Shown: positions 46,462-56,794 of the stretch, piece after piece | How positions within the stretch are numbered: the stretch's first letter is position 1 | Layout: each line of letters starts with the position of its first letter | Origin: Phaeotremella fagi | Taxonomy: Eukaryota > Basidiomycota > Tremellomycetes > Tremellales > Phaeotremellaceae | Assembly: GCA_001599715.1 (NCBI GenBank) | Contig: BCHU01000002.1 | Span: forward strand, 2,046,001-2,110,000 | Direction: 5' to 3' | Length of the DNA: 64,000 nt | Translations under genes and position numbers: made by a program | Notes under the pieces: generated by a model | Told to the model about the DNA's origin: nothing | The model's database searches: none | The model's input: only the letters and a program-made list of their open reading frames with translations

Positions 46462-46926
46462 TTATGACGAGCTCGCATTTCCATGGGCTTCATCAACCTC
46501 CGCCCCATTTGTTTCTGATCCAACCTCCCCACGAGCATCATTAGTACGTTGACGCATAGTTTCATAGACCTTCAAGTAGATGCCATCAATCCTCTTACTC
46601 ATTTGAGAGATGACCTTCGATTTTTGATCCTGAGATAATTCTTTAAAATTCTCCAAAGCTGCTATATGAACCGCGAAACGATTATCTCTTCCAATTCCTG
46701 ATTATCATCCTCATTCTCATGAAAAGATGGAAAAAGAAACGACTTACTGGTTATCGACTTTTATTGAATGAGAACTATATTGGTAATGATAGAGTAATGC
46801 TGAGTCTAGATAGAATGTAGATATCTCCGGAACCGTGTATCTTAATTCGAATAACTTTTTTTGTTGGTCAAAGAATGATTTTTCTTGGGTTTTGATAATT
46901 GATGATAGATATTTTGAGAATGTCAT
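46462..46926 (-). CDS. unrecognised small helical protein
   Basis: Two-exon gene of about 130 residues. I chose the ATG at 46926 (MTFSKYLSSIIKTQEKSFFD) because it has the best start context (AAG before ATG). In-frame ATGs at 47013 and 47169 would give longer, less protein-like N-termini. After an intron (donor GTAAGT following KVDN-CA, acceptor giving QDNRFAVHIAALENF) the protein continues LSQDQKSKVISQMSKRIDGI and ends in an acidic Ser/Ala tail. It looks largely helical, with no signal peptide or membrane span. I recognise no family; a small complex subunit is plausible but speculative. Confidence 0.55.
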
Positions 46927-47418
46927 CTTGTAACTATGACTATGTGTGGAAGTTGGAGGGTTGTTATTAGGGGGTTGAACGTCTTTGATGATATCGTGGA
47001 TAGCTTGAAGCATTCGAAGGTCAACATGAAAGCTAAGACCGAATCGGTGACTTTCAATATCCTTCTTTCTTGACTTCTTTTGGCTCAATTTGTAGAAGGC
47101 TTCTGTATTCAACAATATAACATTTCTATCCTTTCTTTTGTTCGATGCTTTCCTTGTTCGCAATCTCATACCGACAATTGAACTGGTCTGTACTGATACA
47201 GTATGCCACTGTTTCCACCTTGTTTACACCCCCCTTTTACCAGGAGCCAAACAGTGAAATCGCGTCTCAGTCTCAGAAGACAACAACATTAGATTTAGAT
47301 TTATTGATTATTTTCTTGGATTCATCAACACAAACTGCAATGGTATATACAACAAAACAATAACACCATCAACAAGATACCACTCTCATCTGCTCATACT
47401 TACAGCGACCATCTCCAG
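46927..47418. other. divergent promoter region
   Basis: Lies between the small orphan and the low-complexity membrane protein. On the plus strand a tiny upstream frame (ATG at 47340, MVYTTKQ, stop at 47363) precedes the next gene and could be a uORF if included in its leader. Confidence 0.4.
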
Positions 47419-49682
47419 ATGCTCGCCCCCAAACCAACATATTTAAACACACCACCTCCATCAACACCTTCAACGATATTCGAAAACTCACCCCCATCCT
47501 CTTCGTCCTCCCACATGCGCCCACGAAGGGATAGCAACACCCCTTCAACCTCAACCTCAATATTCTCTTCTGAAAGGAATCAATCCCTCGACAAAATCCA
47601 GGATGAATCGATAGTAACCGATGAAGGTGGTAGGGGGACACCACCTTTAATTGATTTTTCGGGGGATGAACAGAAGAATTCTTATAGATCTGAAGAAACT
47701 GTTAGGAGGAGGAATGGTGAGACGCCCGGTGATAGGTTGAGATTGCTTTTACGACAGATGGAGGCGGAAGCTAGATCGGCTGTTCCTGTTAGACCTGAGG
47801 GGAGTGAATCATCTTCAAGAGGTGCTTGGAGAGATCATCGTCGGAGAGGTGAGGGGTCAATTAGGTCTGATAACATCTCTTTACCTTCTTCGCCGGAGGG
47901 TAGATCTTTGGATGAAGAAAGTCCTCCAACTCCACCTCCGAGATTTACGAATCCTTATTCGAGAAGGGTTTCAGGGGATGGTAAGTTTTTATTTTTGTTT
48001 TTGAGGAGATGGTATTGATATTTAGATTTAGGACCTGCAAGAATCCCTTCTAGGGCTGCTGTTCTTCATGCATCCACGTCTTCCTCTAAATCTCCACCTT
48101 CACCGAAATCACCTTCTCAAACTCAACGAACTCCGTTGGAAACTTTCATCGCAACCCATCAAAATGTTACCATTCCCAACACTTCTTTGTCCCGTTCAGA
48201 CCTTTCATCTTCGTCGATGGGTTCAAGGAAAGGGAAAGAAAGGGCGTCATATCCACTTACACCGAGACGAACTACTATCGATGAACCACCTGATGATTCT
48301 GTCATGTTCGAACAGGGATTAGAGGTTACTCGGGATGTCGAATTGGATTTGGAAGATGGTGAAAGTGAAGGTATTCCACCTTGGGATGATGAAACGGAGG
48401 AAAGTCGAGTCACAAATGAAGAGGAATCTTCTGTGAACAAAACTCAGATAGGTCGTTCACCGAGACGTGTATCACCTTCAAAACCTCTGTTATCAACAGT
48501 ATCAACAATAGATCCACTTCCAGCTTTACCTGAACCGGAAACTGAATCAGCTGACGATGAAGAAGAAGTCGAATCTCCTGCTATGAGAAGAAGAAGTTTT
48601 TTCAGATCTCCATCTCGATCAAAGGAAAGTTCACGTAGGAGTATATCACCAACTCCGACACCTGTACCTTCAAGATTCCAATCTGCCAAATCAGTTACAC
48701 CGGAGAAAAAATCATCTTCCCCTTCTGTGCTGGAGAAGCAGAGCTCACCTTTTCGGGTCATACCGTTACGGGATTCTCCTAATACGACGATACCAACGAT
48801 AAATTATACTCCTGTCAAATCAATACTTGGTTCACAAAATCAGACACCGGATAGATCAATTGGGACACCGAAACCACCTGGCGGATGGAGGTTCACCCCT
48901 GTAGCTTTGAACAGTAAAGTGCGATTCTCGAGGGAAGATCAGCAGGAAGATGGTGATGCAGAGGAAGAAGAAGAGATTTCTATTCATCGAGTTAAATCCT
49001 CACCTGCCAAACCTAAACTCAAAAAACCGATAGGTAAATCACCACTCAGTAACATGGTTCAAGACGATTCCGAAATTGGAGATACGAGTTTTACCGGTCG
49101 ACTGAAATCCCTAACGAATATTATTCTACCGAAAAGGAAAATCCCTGAACCTTCGAACACTTTCAACGAAGCTTCTGAAGCTTTGAACAAAGCGTCGAAA
49201 GCTACTGCGATAGCCTCTGAGAAATTGGAATTATCTCAACGACAATGGTTGGATGCGATTTCTTCTTTGAGTTTGTCGAATGATTTGAAGGATCTTGGCA
49301 AGGGGACACTTGTCATTGGTAAAAACGCTTTTGGATGGGGGAATTGGTTTTGTTGGGTTTTCATTGAGATCATCTTGATTTGGAGTGTTTTCAGGTATGT
49401 CAACTGTTCTTGTTATTGATGATCAATTGTGTACTAATTGACCCAAGATTAACGATCGATTATGCAACCTCAACAACCTATCTATCATCTTTCGATCCCT
49501 TCCATCATTCCTCCCAAATCGAGATCAACAAGATCTCACTGATACCGATAAAAGCTTTCGAACTGAATCATCGGAATTCGAATAACCTGTTTGATTTATT
49601 GGAGAGGATTGAAATGTGGAGGAAATTGTCTTTTTTGGGGATGGGTGATGGTGGGAAAAGTTTGATGGGGATTCCTTCTTGA
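47419..49682 (+). CDS. low-complexity protein with C-terminal membrane segment
   Basis: Three-exon gene (introns 47981-48031 and 49395-49447). The N-terminal two thirds are Ser/Pro/Arg-rich and probably disordered, with many possible phosphorylation sites (TPPPRFTNPYSRR, RSPRRVSPSKPLL). A short conserved-looking block, KPPGGWRFTPVALNSKVRFS, resembles a motif seen in fungal nuclear-envelope or spindle-pole-associated proteins, but I cannot name the family. A helical stretch (FNEASEALNKASKATAIASE) precedes the hydrophobic segment WGNWFCWVFIEIILIWSVFR. The tail has SLIPIKAFELNHRN and a second hydrophobic or aromatic patch. One membrane span with the bulk on the cytoplasmic or nuclear side is inferred. 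Confidence 0.65.
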
Positions 49683-50078
49683 TTGGACTTTGTTTTTGTT
49701 TTCTTTGGGTTTGGGGGTGGGGTTTGGATCTTTCTTGGCTTTTTTTTCGAAGTTATAATTGTTGTACGGTATTTTAACTTTTCGATTTTGGGTTGATGGG
49801 AGTGAATGTACCCGACTTTTTTTGCGTAATTTCACTGCTTATGGTATAAGTCTATCACTTGTTGCTAATCAGACAAGAATGGTGTGCAGTCTATGAGTAT
49901 GCATACGTCTTTTGTCCTGCTGTCAAGGAAGTAAGAGTAGATCACAGTGAAGAGGTCAGGTCAGAAATACCACCTCCACTCATGCCACTTTAGTAACCGG
50001 ACCCCCCGAATCAATTTCTTCGTTACAACAACAACAAATGCTATTCATCTAACCTACCAAACAACACCCAAAAAAACA
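49683..50078. other. intergenic region upstream of NAA25
   Basis: No gene visible. It is T/G-rich on the left (3' flank of the previous gene) and C/A-rich towards the NAA25 start. Confidence 0.5.
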
Positions 50079-53000
50079 ATGTCCAAAACTGTAGATTGGT
50101 CAACAGAAGAGAGGAAATTGAGTTCTGTTTATGGTATGTTCCCACTCATCTTCTCGTACAACTTCTAACTAAAAAGGCCATCAGACGACATTCAAGATCA
50201 AAAATATAAAATCGCCGATCAACAGGTAACAAGATGGTTGAAGAAACATCCAAAATCACAACCAGCTTTGGTACGTCCAATCAACCCCATCACTTCTTTC
50301 CTGAACCTATTTTGATGTTTGAATATGTGTTTTCTGATGTACTGTAGGTCCTTCGAATGGTTCTCCAACAAAAACTGGATGATCCAATTTCAACCATCTT
50401 GAGATCATATGATGAAATCAAGAAAACTGGGACGTTGAGTGGGAAATCGGTTTGGTGGATCGTCATGACCTTTAGATCAATCTCTAGATGTACGTCAAGT
50501 CGTCTTTCCTTAATGATCATGGGAGCATTCCATGTACTGATCATTGAATCAAACATTCCATAGTGGACCTGGTCGTCAAACTTTATTCTGAATTATGGGA
50601 CGATCAACCGAACGTTGGTGAATTTGGTGAACAGGTTTATTTGAATTCTGCAGCTGTGGATGACAGACAGAATATGATGATTGTGAGTGACCCCCTTTAT
50701 TGTTTCTTATTGGTTTTGCTTACTCAAAACTGAATTGCCCCACAGAGTTCGAGAAAAATGTTCAATTTGACGAAATCTTCGATTTGGGCTAGAGCCGCTG
50801 CTTATTCTCAATGGTACAGCGTATGTATCTATGCTTCGTAACCCAACTAACCAAATGAAACAGATAGCACCTCAACCAACGACTTCCAAACCATTTCCAG
50901 AGGAAGCACCGCCCAAATCATTAATCATCGCTCAAACTCTACTCAAAACCACTCTCAACGTCCAAACTCCCAAAACACCTGATATCTTTTGGTTACATTT
51001 ACAAATTCTTCTATCTTCTGGACAACATTCTGAGGCTTTGCAGTTGGTAAGAGCAGAAGGGGATAGGGGATCTTTGAGTCGACTTTGGATACGGATGGGT
51101 GCTGTTTTGTGTATTGTTCAGAGGGTGACGGAGGGTGCGGACAAGATTTGGTTGGATGAATGGAATTGGATTGTTGGATTGTTAAGATCTAACGGTGAAG
51201 AGTGAGCTTCATTTCTTTCTTTCGGTCAGGAAATATATCTAATTCTTGATCAGAACGAGAAACTACGCTTTCTATAGACATCTCATTGTCGTCACTCAAA
51301 ATCTAAATTCACCTGAAAACTTTACCAAAACATTGGAGCTTTTACGAGAACTACAGGAAACTATTGGTGGGAAGGAAAGAGCACCTCAACTTGCCATACT
51401 TGAACTTCATGCTCGATTGAGTAAAACTAGACCGGGAAATTCCACTTTGGATGACGACACTTGGTTGTCTGAGATTAACGGGTATTGGGACAAATGGGGA
51501 AGTAAAGGTAGTATTCTTACCGAGTTGGATGGGATTGTCGATGGCGACGAATCAAGATCTCAAATTGTCAGGAAAATATTACAAGAGACAATAGACAAAG
51601 GTCATGTAGGTTAAAACACGACTATATTGTATCCCAAACTAATCTCATATCACAGTCTGATCTGCTATCTTATCAACAACTCGTCAACGCAGATATATAT
51701 CTACTCCGTCAATACGATCACGAATGGAAACCTACAAAAGAAGATGCCGATAGGTTATGGTTGATCTACCAACAGGGATTACAATATGGTTCGTTTCACC
51801 CGACTCATCCAAATTCGATCCTCATTGACACTCAGTAGGGTTGAATCTGCCTAAAACTGATATTCAACCTTCTGATCAAATCGGCTATGCAGCTGTACAA
51901 GTGTCTCTGACTATGTGGTATCAAAATAAAAAAGGTAAGCATCATTGACGTCAAATAGTTGACCAACATTTCAGATCCTACATATCTTGTCCAAGCAATT
52001 TCTTGTCTTCGTGCCATAATCGATAAATCCCCTTCTGCAGCACATGCAAGATTTCTCTTAATATGGCTATACAGGCTGATAGGTAAATTATCCATTGAGC
52101 CTCGCTTGGACTAACGAGATACAGGAGCGTCATCCTTGATATCTCCCCATTTGATTGCTCTCAAACCTTCGGAAATTCAATTGGATAATCTCCAACATGT
52201 CATTTTTGAACAATGTGCTGGGGGTTTATTGTTACCCACGGAGATTTGGGATAATCAATCCTCCGCAGCGAAGAAGATGTATACAAGAACTTCAACTGAT
52301 GTAAGTTCCCTCCCCAATATCGTAACTTCTGTGTTGACAGGATCAAAGTTACCGGAATACTTGAAAGTCGCTTTGGAAAATGAAAGCTATAGTAAAGTAA
52401 ATCCTTTTCTGTCCTGGAGCCGAATTCTTTACTCACTACAGCGAAGGTTCACGGTCTTAGAGAACTCTCCACTTCAATTTCGAATTCATTATCTAAACAG
52501 GTCCTGTTGGTTGAAGAAAGTATATCAGAATTGATACATTCTAAATCAATATCTGCGGTAACAATTTCAAAATTATCAGAGAATTTATCCAAATCTAGTA
52601 ACTACATGATCATTCTTTGTTAGATACAGTACACTGACTACATGACGGTGTTTTAGACTCGTTCGTCGATATTAGGAATTACGAATTGATACCTGAAATT
52701 GGGGGAGGATTGACGAGTGTCAAAGAAATTATTGGATTGGGAGGCATCGACGGTTCTTGGGTCAGAGATATGGGTGGATTATTGGTCACGATTGGGAAAT
52801 TTGTCGAGGGCGATGAGGTGGATTCAAAAACTGTATGTAATCCCTGCGTGAATCTGTTGAGCACACTAAACAATCTCCACCAGCTTGATACACTTCAATC
52901 GGATAATGTAAGTGATCATTTCCATGCTCCGAAACTTCACTGACGAATCTGTGCATAGTATTCGAAAGTCGACAAAGTATTCTTTGAAAGTTGTCTTGAG

Positions 53001-53567
53001 CTTCTAAAGATTGTTATCAAAATCTCTTCAAACCCAACTGAGAACGAAGAAGAAGAAATCTCGCTACCTACTTTTGATGGTATGTGGTAAAAAGCAAGTC
53101 TTCCGGAACTAATAGATTTCTTAGCTTTGATCAATACCACCAACGACCCTTTGGGTGATAGTTTAGGAAATTCATCTTTGGCTGCGGTACTTCAAGTTAG
53201 TTAGAACGTATTCCTCTATCACCGAAAGTGTTTTTGAACAACCGCAGGTTATCCGAATCGTTGACCTATTGATAACCCGTTTGAAAGAGATTAACGTCAT
53301 CAGGAAAGGCAAAAAGTATACACCGAAAGTCAATGAACTGGTTGAAGCTCTCCAAAATCTCAAGATGACGATCACGAAGAAATCCACTGAAATTGTGATC
53401 GATGATAAGTTTAAGTCGGTCGAGTTGATACAGGTTGGTTTTCAACAGTTGACGAAATGAACATGATCTGACTTTGACTTTAGGACCAAGAATTGTTGCA
53501 GGAACTACGTGACAGTGTTGAGATCACCAGAAACAGATTCATGGGGTTGATAAAAGGCAAGAAATAG
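50079..53567 (+). CDS. NAA25: NatB N-acetyltransferase auxiliary subunit NAA25 (Mdm20)
   Basis: Naa25/Mdm20 is the large ribosome-anchoring subunit of NatB, which acetylates N-termini starting Met-Asp/Glu/Asn/Gln; its partner is the catalytic Naa20. The gene has many exons, starting MSKTVDWSTEERKLSSVY. Helical TPR-like repeats follow: YKIADQQVTRWLKKHPKSQP, LRMVLQQKLDDP, LYSELWDDQPNVGEFGEQ and SIWARAAAYSQW. The middle has DIFWLHLQILLSSGQHSEAL and HLIVVTQNLNSPENF; the later part has ADIYLLRQYDHEWKP, ISCLRAIIDKSPSAAHARF and LLIWLYRLIGAS, a stretch characteristic of the family. It ends ITRNRFMGLIKGKK. The number of introns makes individual joins approximate, but the family is clear. The catalytic subunit is not in this window. 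Confidence 0.9.
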
Positions 53568-53690
53568 ACGTTGTTCATAGTTATGCATTGCATGGGACGG
53601 GCTGGCTATGGCAGCAAACATTAGAATTGAGATGTACATTGGAAGAGACGACCGAGATCTGGACACCCCCAAAAAAAAAAAAAAATCAAA

Positions 53691-53782
53691 TGACCACTGG
53701 CGGGGTCGAACCGCCGACCTTGGCGTATAAAGTGCAATATTAACTATTAGCACCACGCTCTAACCAACTGAGCTAAGCGGCC
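53691..53782 (-). tRNA. tRNA-Ile (AAU anticodon) with 18-nt intron
   Basis: On the minus strand the acceptor GGCCGCT pairs with AGTGGTC (two G-U pairs), with discriminator A. The D-arm is GCTCAGTTGGTTAGAGC. The anticodon stem TGGTG/CGCCA encloses CTAATA and a final A, giving anticodon AAT, read as IAU. The T-arm has GGCGGTTCGACCCCGCC. An 18-nt intron starting GTTAATATTG sits after position 37, the standard place. A run of about 15 T follows the 3' end, a very strong Pol III terminator. It lies between NAA25 and U1-C. Confidence 0.95.
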
Positions 53783-53966
53783 GCAGACTTCTTCAGTCCA
53801 ATTTTGACTGGCTATCTTTCTGCAGAAAACATGAATCAATGAATCAATCGTCCCAGTCCTTTTTCGCCTTTACAAGTCGTTTCTTGTTTTTACCATCTAA
53901 TACTTTTTTGGTCACATTCTTATAAATCGATCCCACCACCAAATAAAGAAGCTAAATTTATCCACC

Positions 53967-54847
53967 ATGGGGAAATACTATTGTGAATAAGTATCTTTTC
54001 TTACTTTTGGATGTTGTCGTGAATCCGTTGTTTGATGGAACGAATGCTGACATTGAATTTTCTTTTCTTGATCCTCTACTTATTGCGATATGTGAGTTAT
54101 CAATATCTCCCCAGAGAACATGACTAACATTGGATGAACAGTTATTTGTGAGCATGATTCAACCTCTCACTTGATCGACATCAAGTCGTTATCCTAGATG
54201 TAGAAAGACTCTAGGACTTGTGGAAAGACGCTATCACGATCTTTTACTAACACCTTCCTTCCACTATAGGACGCACGATTCGATGAGTGCAAGAAAAGCT
54301 CATAACACAGGTCGTAATCATATCTCCAACGTACGAGATTATTTCGCTTCGCTAGGTCACGATAAAGCCCAAAGTATCATTGATCAAATTATCCAACAAC
54401 ACGAAGGAGGTGGTAGGAATATGATGATGCAAGCTCCCTCGATGAGATTAGGTGCTGGATTCTTAAATCCAATCCCACCACCAGGTAGTTGTAAGTTTTA
54501 TATCTCTTTCCACGTTAATTTGCATATACATGTGCTAAATAAACGACCTAGCATTTACACCATCGTTCCCACCAAACGGTTTCCCACCTCAAAACGGCGT
54601 TCCACCATTCAGACCACCCTTCCCACCAACCGGCGCACCAGTCAGACCACCTTTCCCACCAACAGGTGCTCCAAACGGCTACCCACCCTTCCCAGCTAAC
54701 GGTGTACCACCGCCTTCAAACTTTTCAGCTCCTCCCGCCGGTGGTCTCGCTGCTATGCCCCCTCCAACTTTCACTCCTGCTCAAGGCGTTCCTACAGGTG
54801 CTGCACCTGGAGTCCATCCGGATCGTCTAAGAATGATGGGTAATTAG
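53967..54847 (+). CDS. YHC1: U1 snRNP protein C (U1-C/Yhc1) with an apparent AT-AC intron
   Basis: U1-C stabilises pairing between U1 snRNA and the 5' splice site. Coding exons are 53967-53986, 54080-54091 (12 nt), 54142-54147 (6 nt), from 54270, and a final exon encoding a Pro/Phe/Gly-rich tail. Joined, they give MGKYYC-D-YCD-IYLTHDS followed by [13 protein letters not shown], the canonical U1-C zinc finger with both Cys and both His, then [17 protein letters not shown] and tail repeats ([18 protein letters not shown]) ending [10 protein letters not shown]. The first intron (93 nt) begins ATAAGT and ends CTAC, with a TGCTGAC branch site. I found no GT-AG choice that keeps the second Cys and frame. 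Unspliced message stops at once (TGT GAA TAA). The identity is secure; the intron ends need RNA confirmation. Confidence 0.92.
53987..54079 (+). other. U2-type AT-AC intron in U1-C
   Basis: The donor ATAAGT and acceptor TAC match the rare U2-type AT-AC class, not the U12 type (ATATCCTT). GAA TAA, an in-frame stop, straddles the donor. No AG precedes the TTATTGCGATAT exon in a usable place, so the ordinary rule fails here. Confidence 0.7.
54142..54147 (+). other. 6-nt microexon in U1-C
   Basis: TTATTT sits between a canonical acceptor (GAACAG, with TGACTAAC branch) and donor (GTGAGC). It completes Ile, adds Tyr and starts Leu in CD-I-Y-L-THDS, matching the YCDxYLTHDS core of U1-C. Confidence 0.72.
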
Positions 54848-54976
54848 GTCAGGTTGGGGTTGAGTCTGGAGTTGGAGTTGGATCAGAAAATCATTTGTCG
54901 TGAGATTGAAACGTATTTTCAATAAATTTGGACAGATAAATGTATACATATAGTCTATCGAATCTACTGTGATAAA

Positions 54977-56572
54977 CTAATCATCCTGTCCCTCCTGTGC
55001 ACCTTGTCCACCTTCCTCAGCTTCCTTCCTTACTCTTCTCCTCTCCGCACCTCCCTCTCTCCATTTCCTATTAGTCTCCTCAGGCGTATCACCATGAGGA
55101 CGATTCTGAACATCATGATATCTCTTAGCAACAGCAACAGTCCCACCTCCAAGTGGATAAACCACAGCAGGACCTTCACCCTCAACACAACCTTCACGAA
55201 AAATCTCACGTAATTTTCGTAAACCACCACCAACCTGCCAAGCTCTCAATTCAGCTTCCTGTCTATCTAATTCTAATTCCCTTTCTAAATTCTCTTTACC
55301 TACTTCAGCGATATGTTTCATTTCATCTCGTTGAGGCAGGGGTAATGACTGGTAGGGACCGTCGTAGGAGCTGTATCTCCAGTCCAAGAGACTTTCTGGA
55401 TATCCACAGGAATGAAGAGTTAGAGGTAACGGATCGCCCATTGAATATGTTGGTTTTGAAGGGTGGAGTTCGGTGTTTAGTAGATCGGAGATTAAGGATG
55501 GTTTTTCTAGCTTTGTACCGATTAAGAACAAGATGGCTATGATGTGTCTGACTTGATGCCATAAGAATGCTGTTCCGACTAGATTAAAAACAACCATACT
55601 AGATTGATTGACTCCACCAGATGATGTCGATAGTGAAGCTTCCTCTTCATCGAACCAAGCTCCAGTGACACATCTTGAATGATTGAGAATCTGTTTACTT
55701 CCATCCAATTTACAAAAATTTCTAAAATCATGTTCACCAATAAGAAGTTTCGCTCCTTGTCTCATGAGATCGATGTCTAAAGGTGATGACGTTGGTGTAG
55801 GTTTGAGATGAAAAGCGTATTTGTAATGTCTCGAGTTACACGAGAATCTTGAACTGAAGGGTTTGTTGGTTGGAATGGGTGACCAAGCTAAAACTCTTAT
55901 TGAGGATGGTAAAACGGCGTTTAATAATCGTGGATAAGGATATTCGTTTGCGGGTGCAGGTTTTGGTTTTGGTTTGATGATCTTCTTGACATCTCCCTCG
56001 GTATCTGGTATCGTCTCTTCGATTGTTGTTGAAATTTTCGGTTCCCTCCATTCAAACATTGATAAATCATTCCCACCGTCATCAAGTTTTCTACTGCTCT
56101 TGATCCACAGATCAACAACTTGTCCATGACCACTAACCCCTCTATCAGTTCTACCACATCTTGAAAATTCGCATCCCTCCCAACCCTTCCCTTCTTCTAT
56201 CAAACGAGTCTTTTCAAGTGCCTTCAACAATTCACCTTCAACAGTTGGATATTTAGTTACAGTTTTTTCACCTTGAATAGCTAAACCTGAATACGGCCAT
56301 CCATGGTATGAGATAAGTAGTGCAACATGTCTCGTTGGGTGTGTCTCGAAATTGAATCGTTTTGGGTTAACTGGTTCAGTCTCTTTTCGGGTTTTACGAG
56401 ATGGTGTGGGATATTTTGATATTTTAGGATTCGATGGACCAGCTTCAACTCCTATTTCAATCGATTCTAATTTAGCTATCAATTGTTCTCGACTGAATTC
56501 AGAGTATTTTGACATTTTCTTTAGTTGAGTGGTGAGTTGACGATGAGATATACCAGGTGATCTGACAGGCAT
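54977..56572 (-). CDS. DEG1: tRNA pseudouridine synthase PUS3/DEG1
   Basis: TruA-family synthase of the Pus3 type, which makes pseudouridine at tRNA positions 38 and 39. Intronless, 531 codons from 56572; a start at 56515 (MSKYSEFSREQLIAKLESIE) has a good context and matches the usual Pus3 N-terminus. Core motifs are ALLISYHGWPYSGLAIQ, FSRCGRTDRGVSGHGQVVDL with the catalytic Asp, SSIRVLAWSPIP, RFSCNSRHYKYAFHL, GEHDFRNFCKLDGS and GTAFLWHQVRHIIAILFLIG. The C-terminal extension is charged (Arg/Glu-rich, ending QGAQEGQDD). It converges on U1-C with about 130 bp between stops. Length and motif order fit the family. Confidence 0.93.
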   Translation of the reverse strand: MPVRSPGISHRQLTTQLKKMSKYSEFSREQLIAKLESIEIGVEAGPSNPKISKYPTPSRKTRKETEPVNPKRFNFETHPTRHVALLISYHGWPYSGLAIQGEKTVTKYPTVEGELLKALEKTRLIEEGKGWEGCEFSRCGRTDRGVSGHGQVVDLWIKSSRKLDDGGNDLSMFEWREPKISTTIEETIPDTEGDVKKIIKPKPKPAPANEYPYPRLLNAVLPSSIRVLAWSPIPTNKPFSSRFSCNSRHYKYAFHLKPTPTSSPLDIDLMRQGAKLLIGEHDFRNFCKLDGSKQILNHSRCVTGAWFDEEEASLSTSSGGVNQSSMVVFNLVGTAFLWHQVRHIIAILFLIGTKLEKPSLISDLLNTELHPSKPTYSMGDPLPLTLHSCGYPESLLDWRYSSYDGPYQSLPLPQRDEMKHIAEVGKENLERELELDRQEAELRAWQVGGGLRKLREIFREGCVEGEGPAVVYPLGGGTVAVAKRYHDVQNRPHGDTPEETNRKWREGGAERRRVRKEAEEGGQGAQEGQDD

Positions 56573-56794
56573 ACGACGAGGTGTAATGCTTTGCTAATCA
56601 AAAACAAGAAAAATAAAGTTTTGAAAAAAAAAATTAAGCAAAAATCAAAAAATCAAATCAAAATTAAAGTTGAACCGAGTAACGAGAAAATGACGTTGCT
56701 CGTGCTTACCTTGTAGAAAGAATATCTAAAAGTAGATAGATAACATTCAACAATTCATCGTTAAGAATCCATCTACTCATAGAGTGGATATCAG

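Noticed and set aside
53967..54079. Ordinary GT-AG splicing of the first U1-C intron, for example donor GTGAAT at 53983 or GTATCT at 53991
   Set aside because: The first gives no acceptor AG that yields the second Cys; the second leaves an in-frame TAA at the exon end. Only AT-AC ends rebuild the zinc finger.
54977..56572. Several open frames of 60-130 codons antisense to PUS3
   Set aside because: They are shadows of a strongly coding minus-strand frame and have no features of their own.
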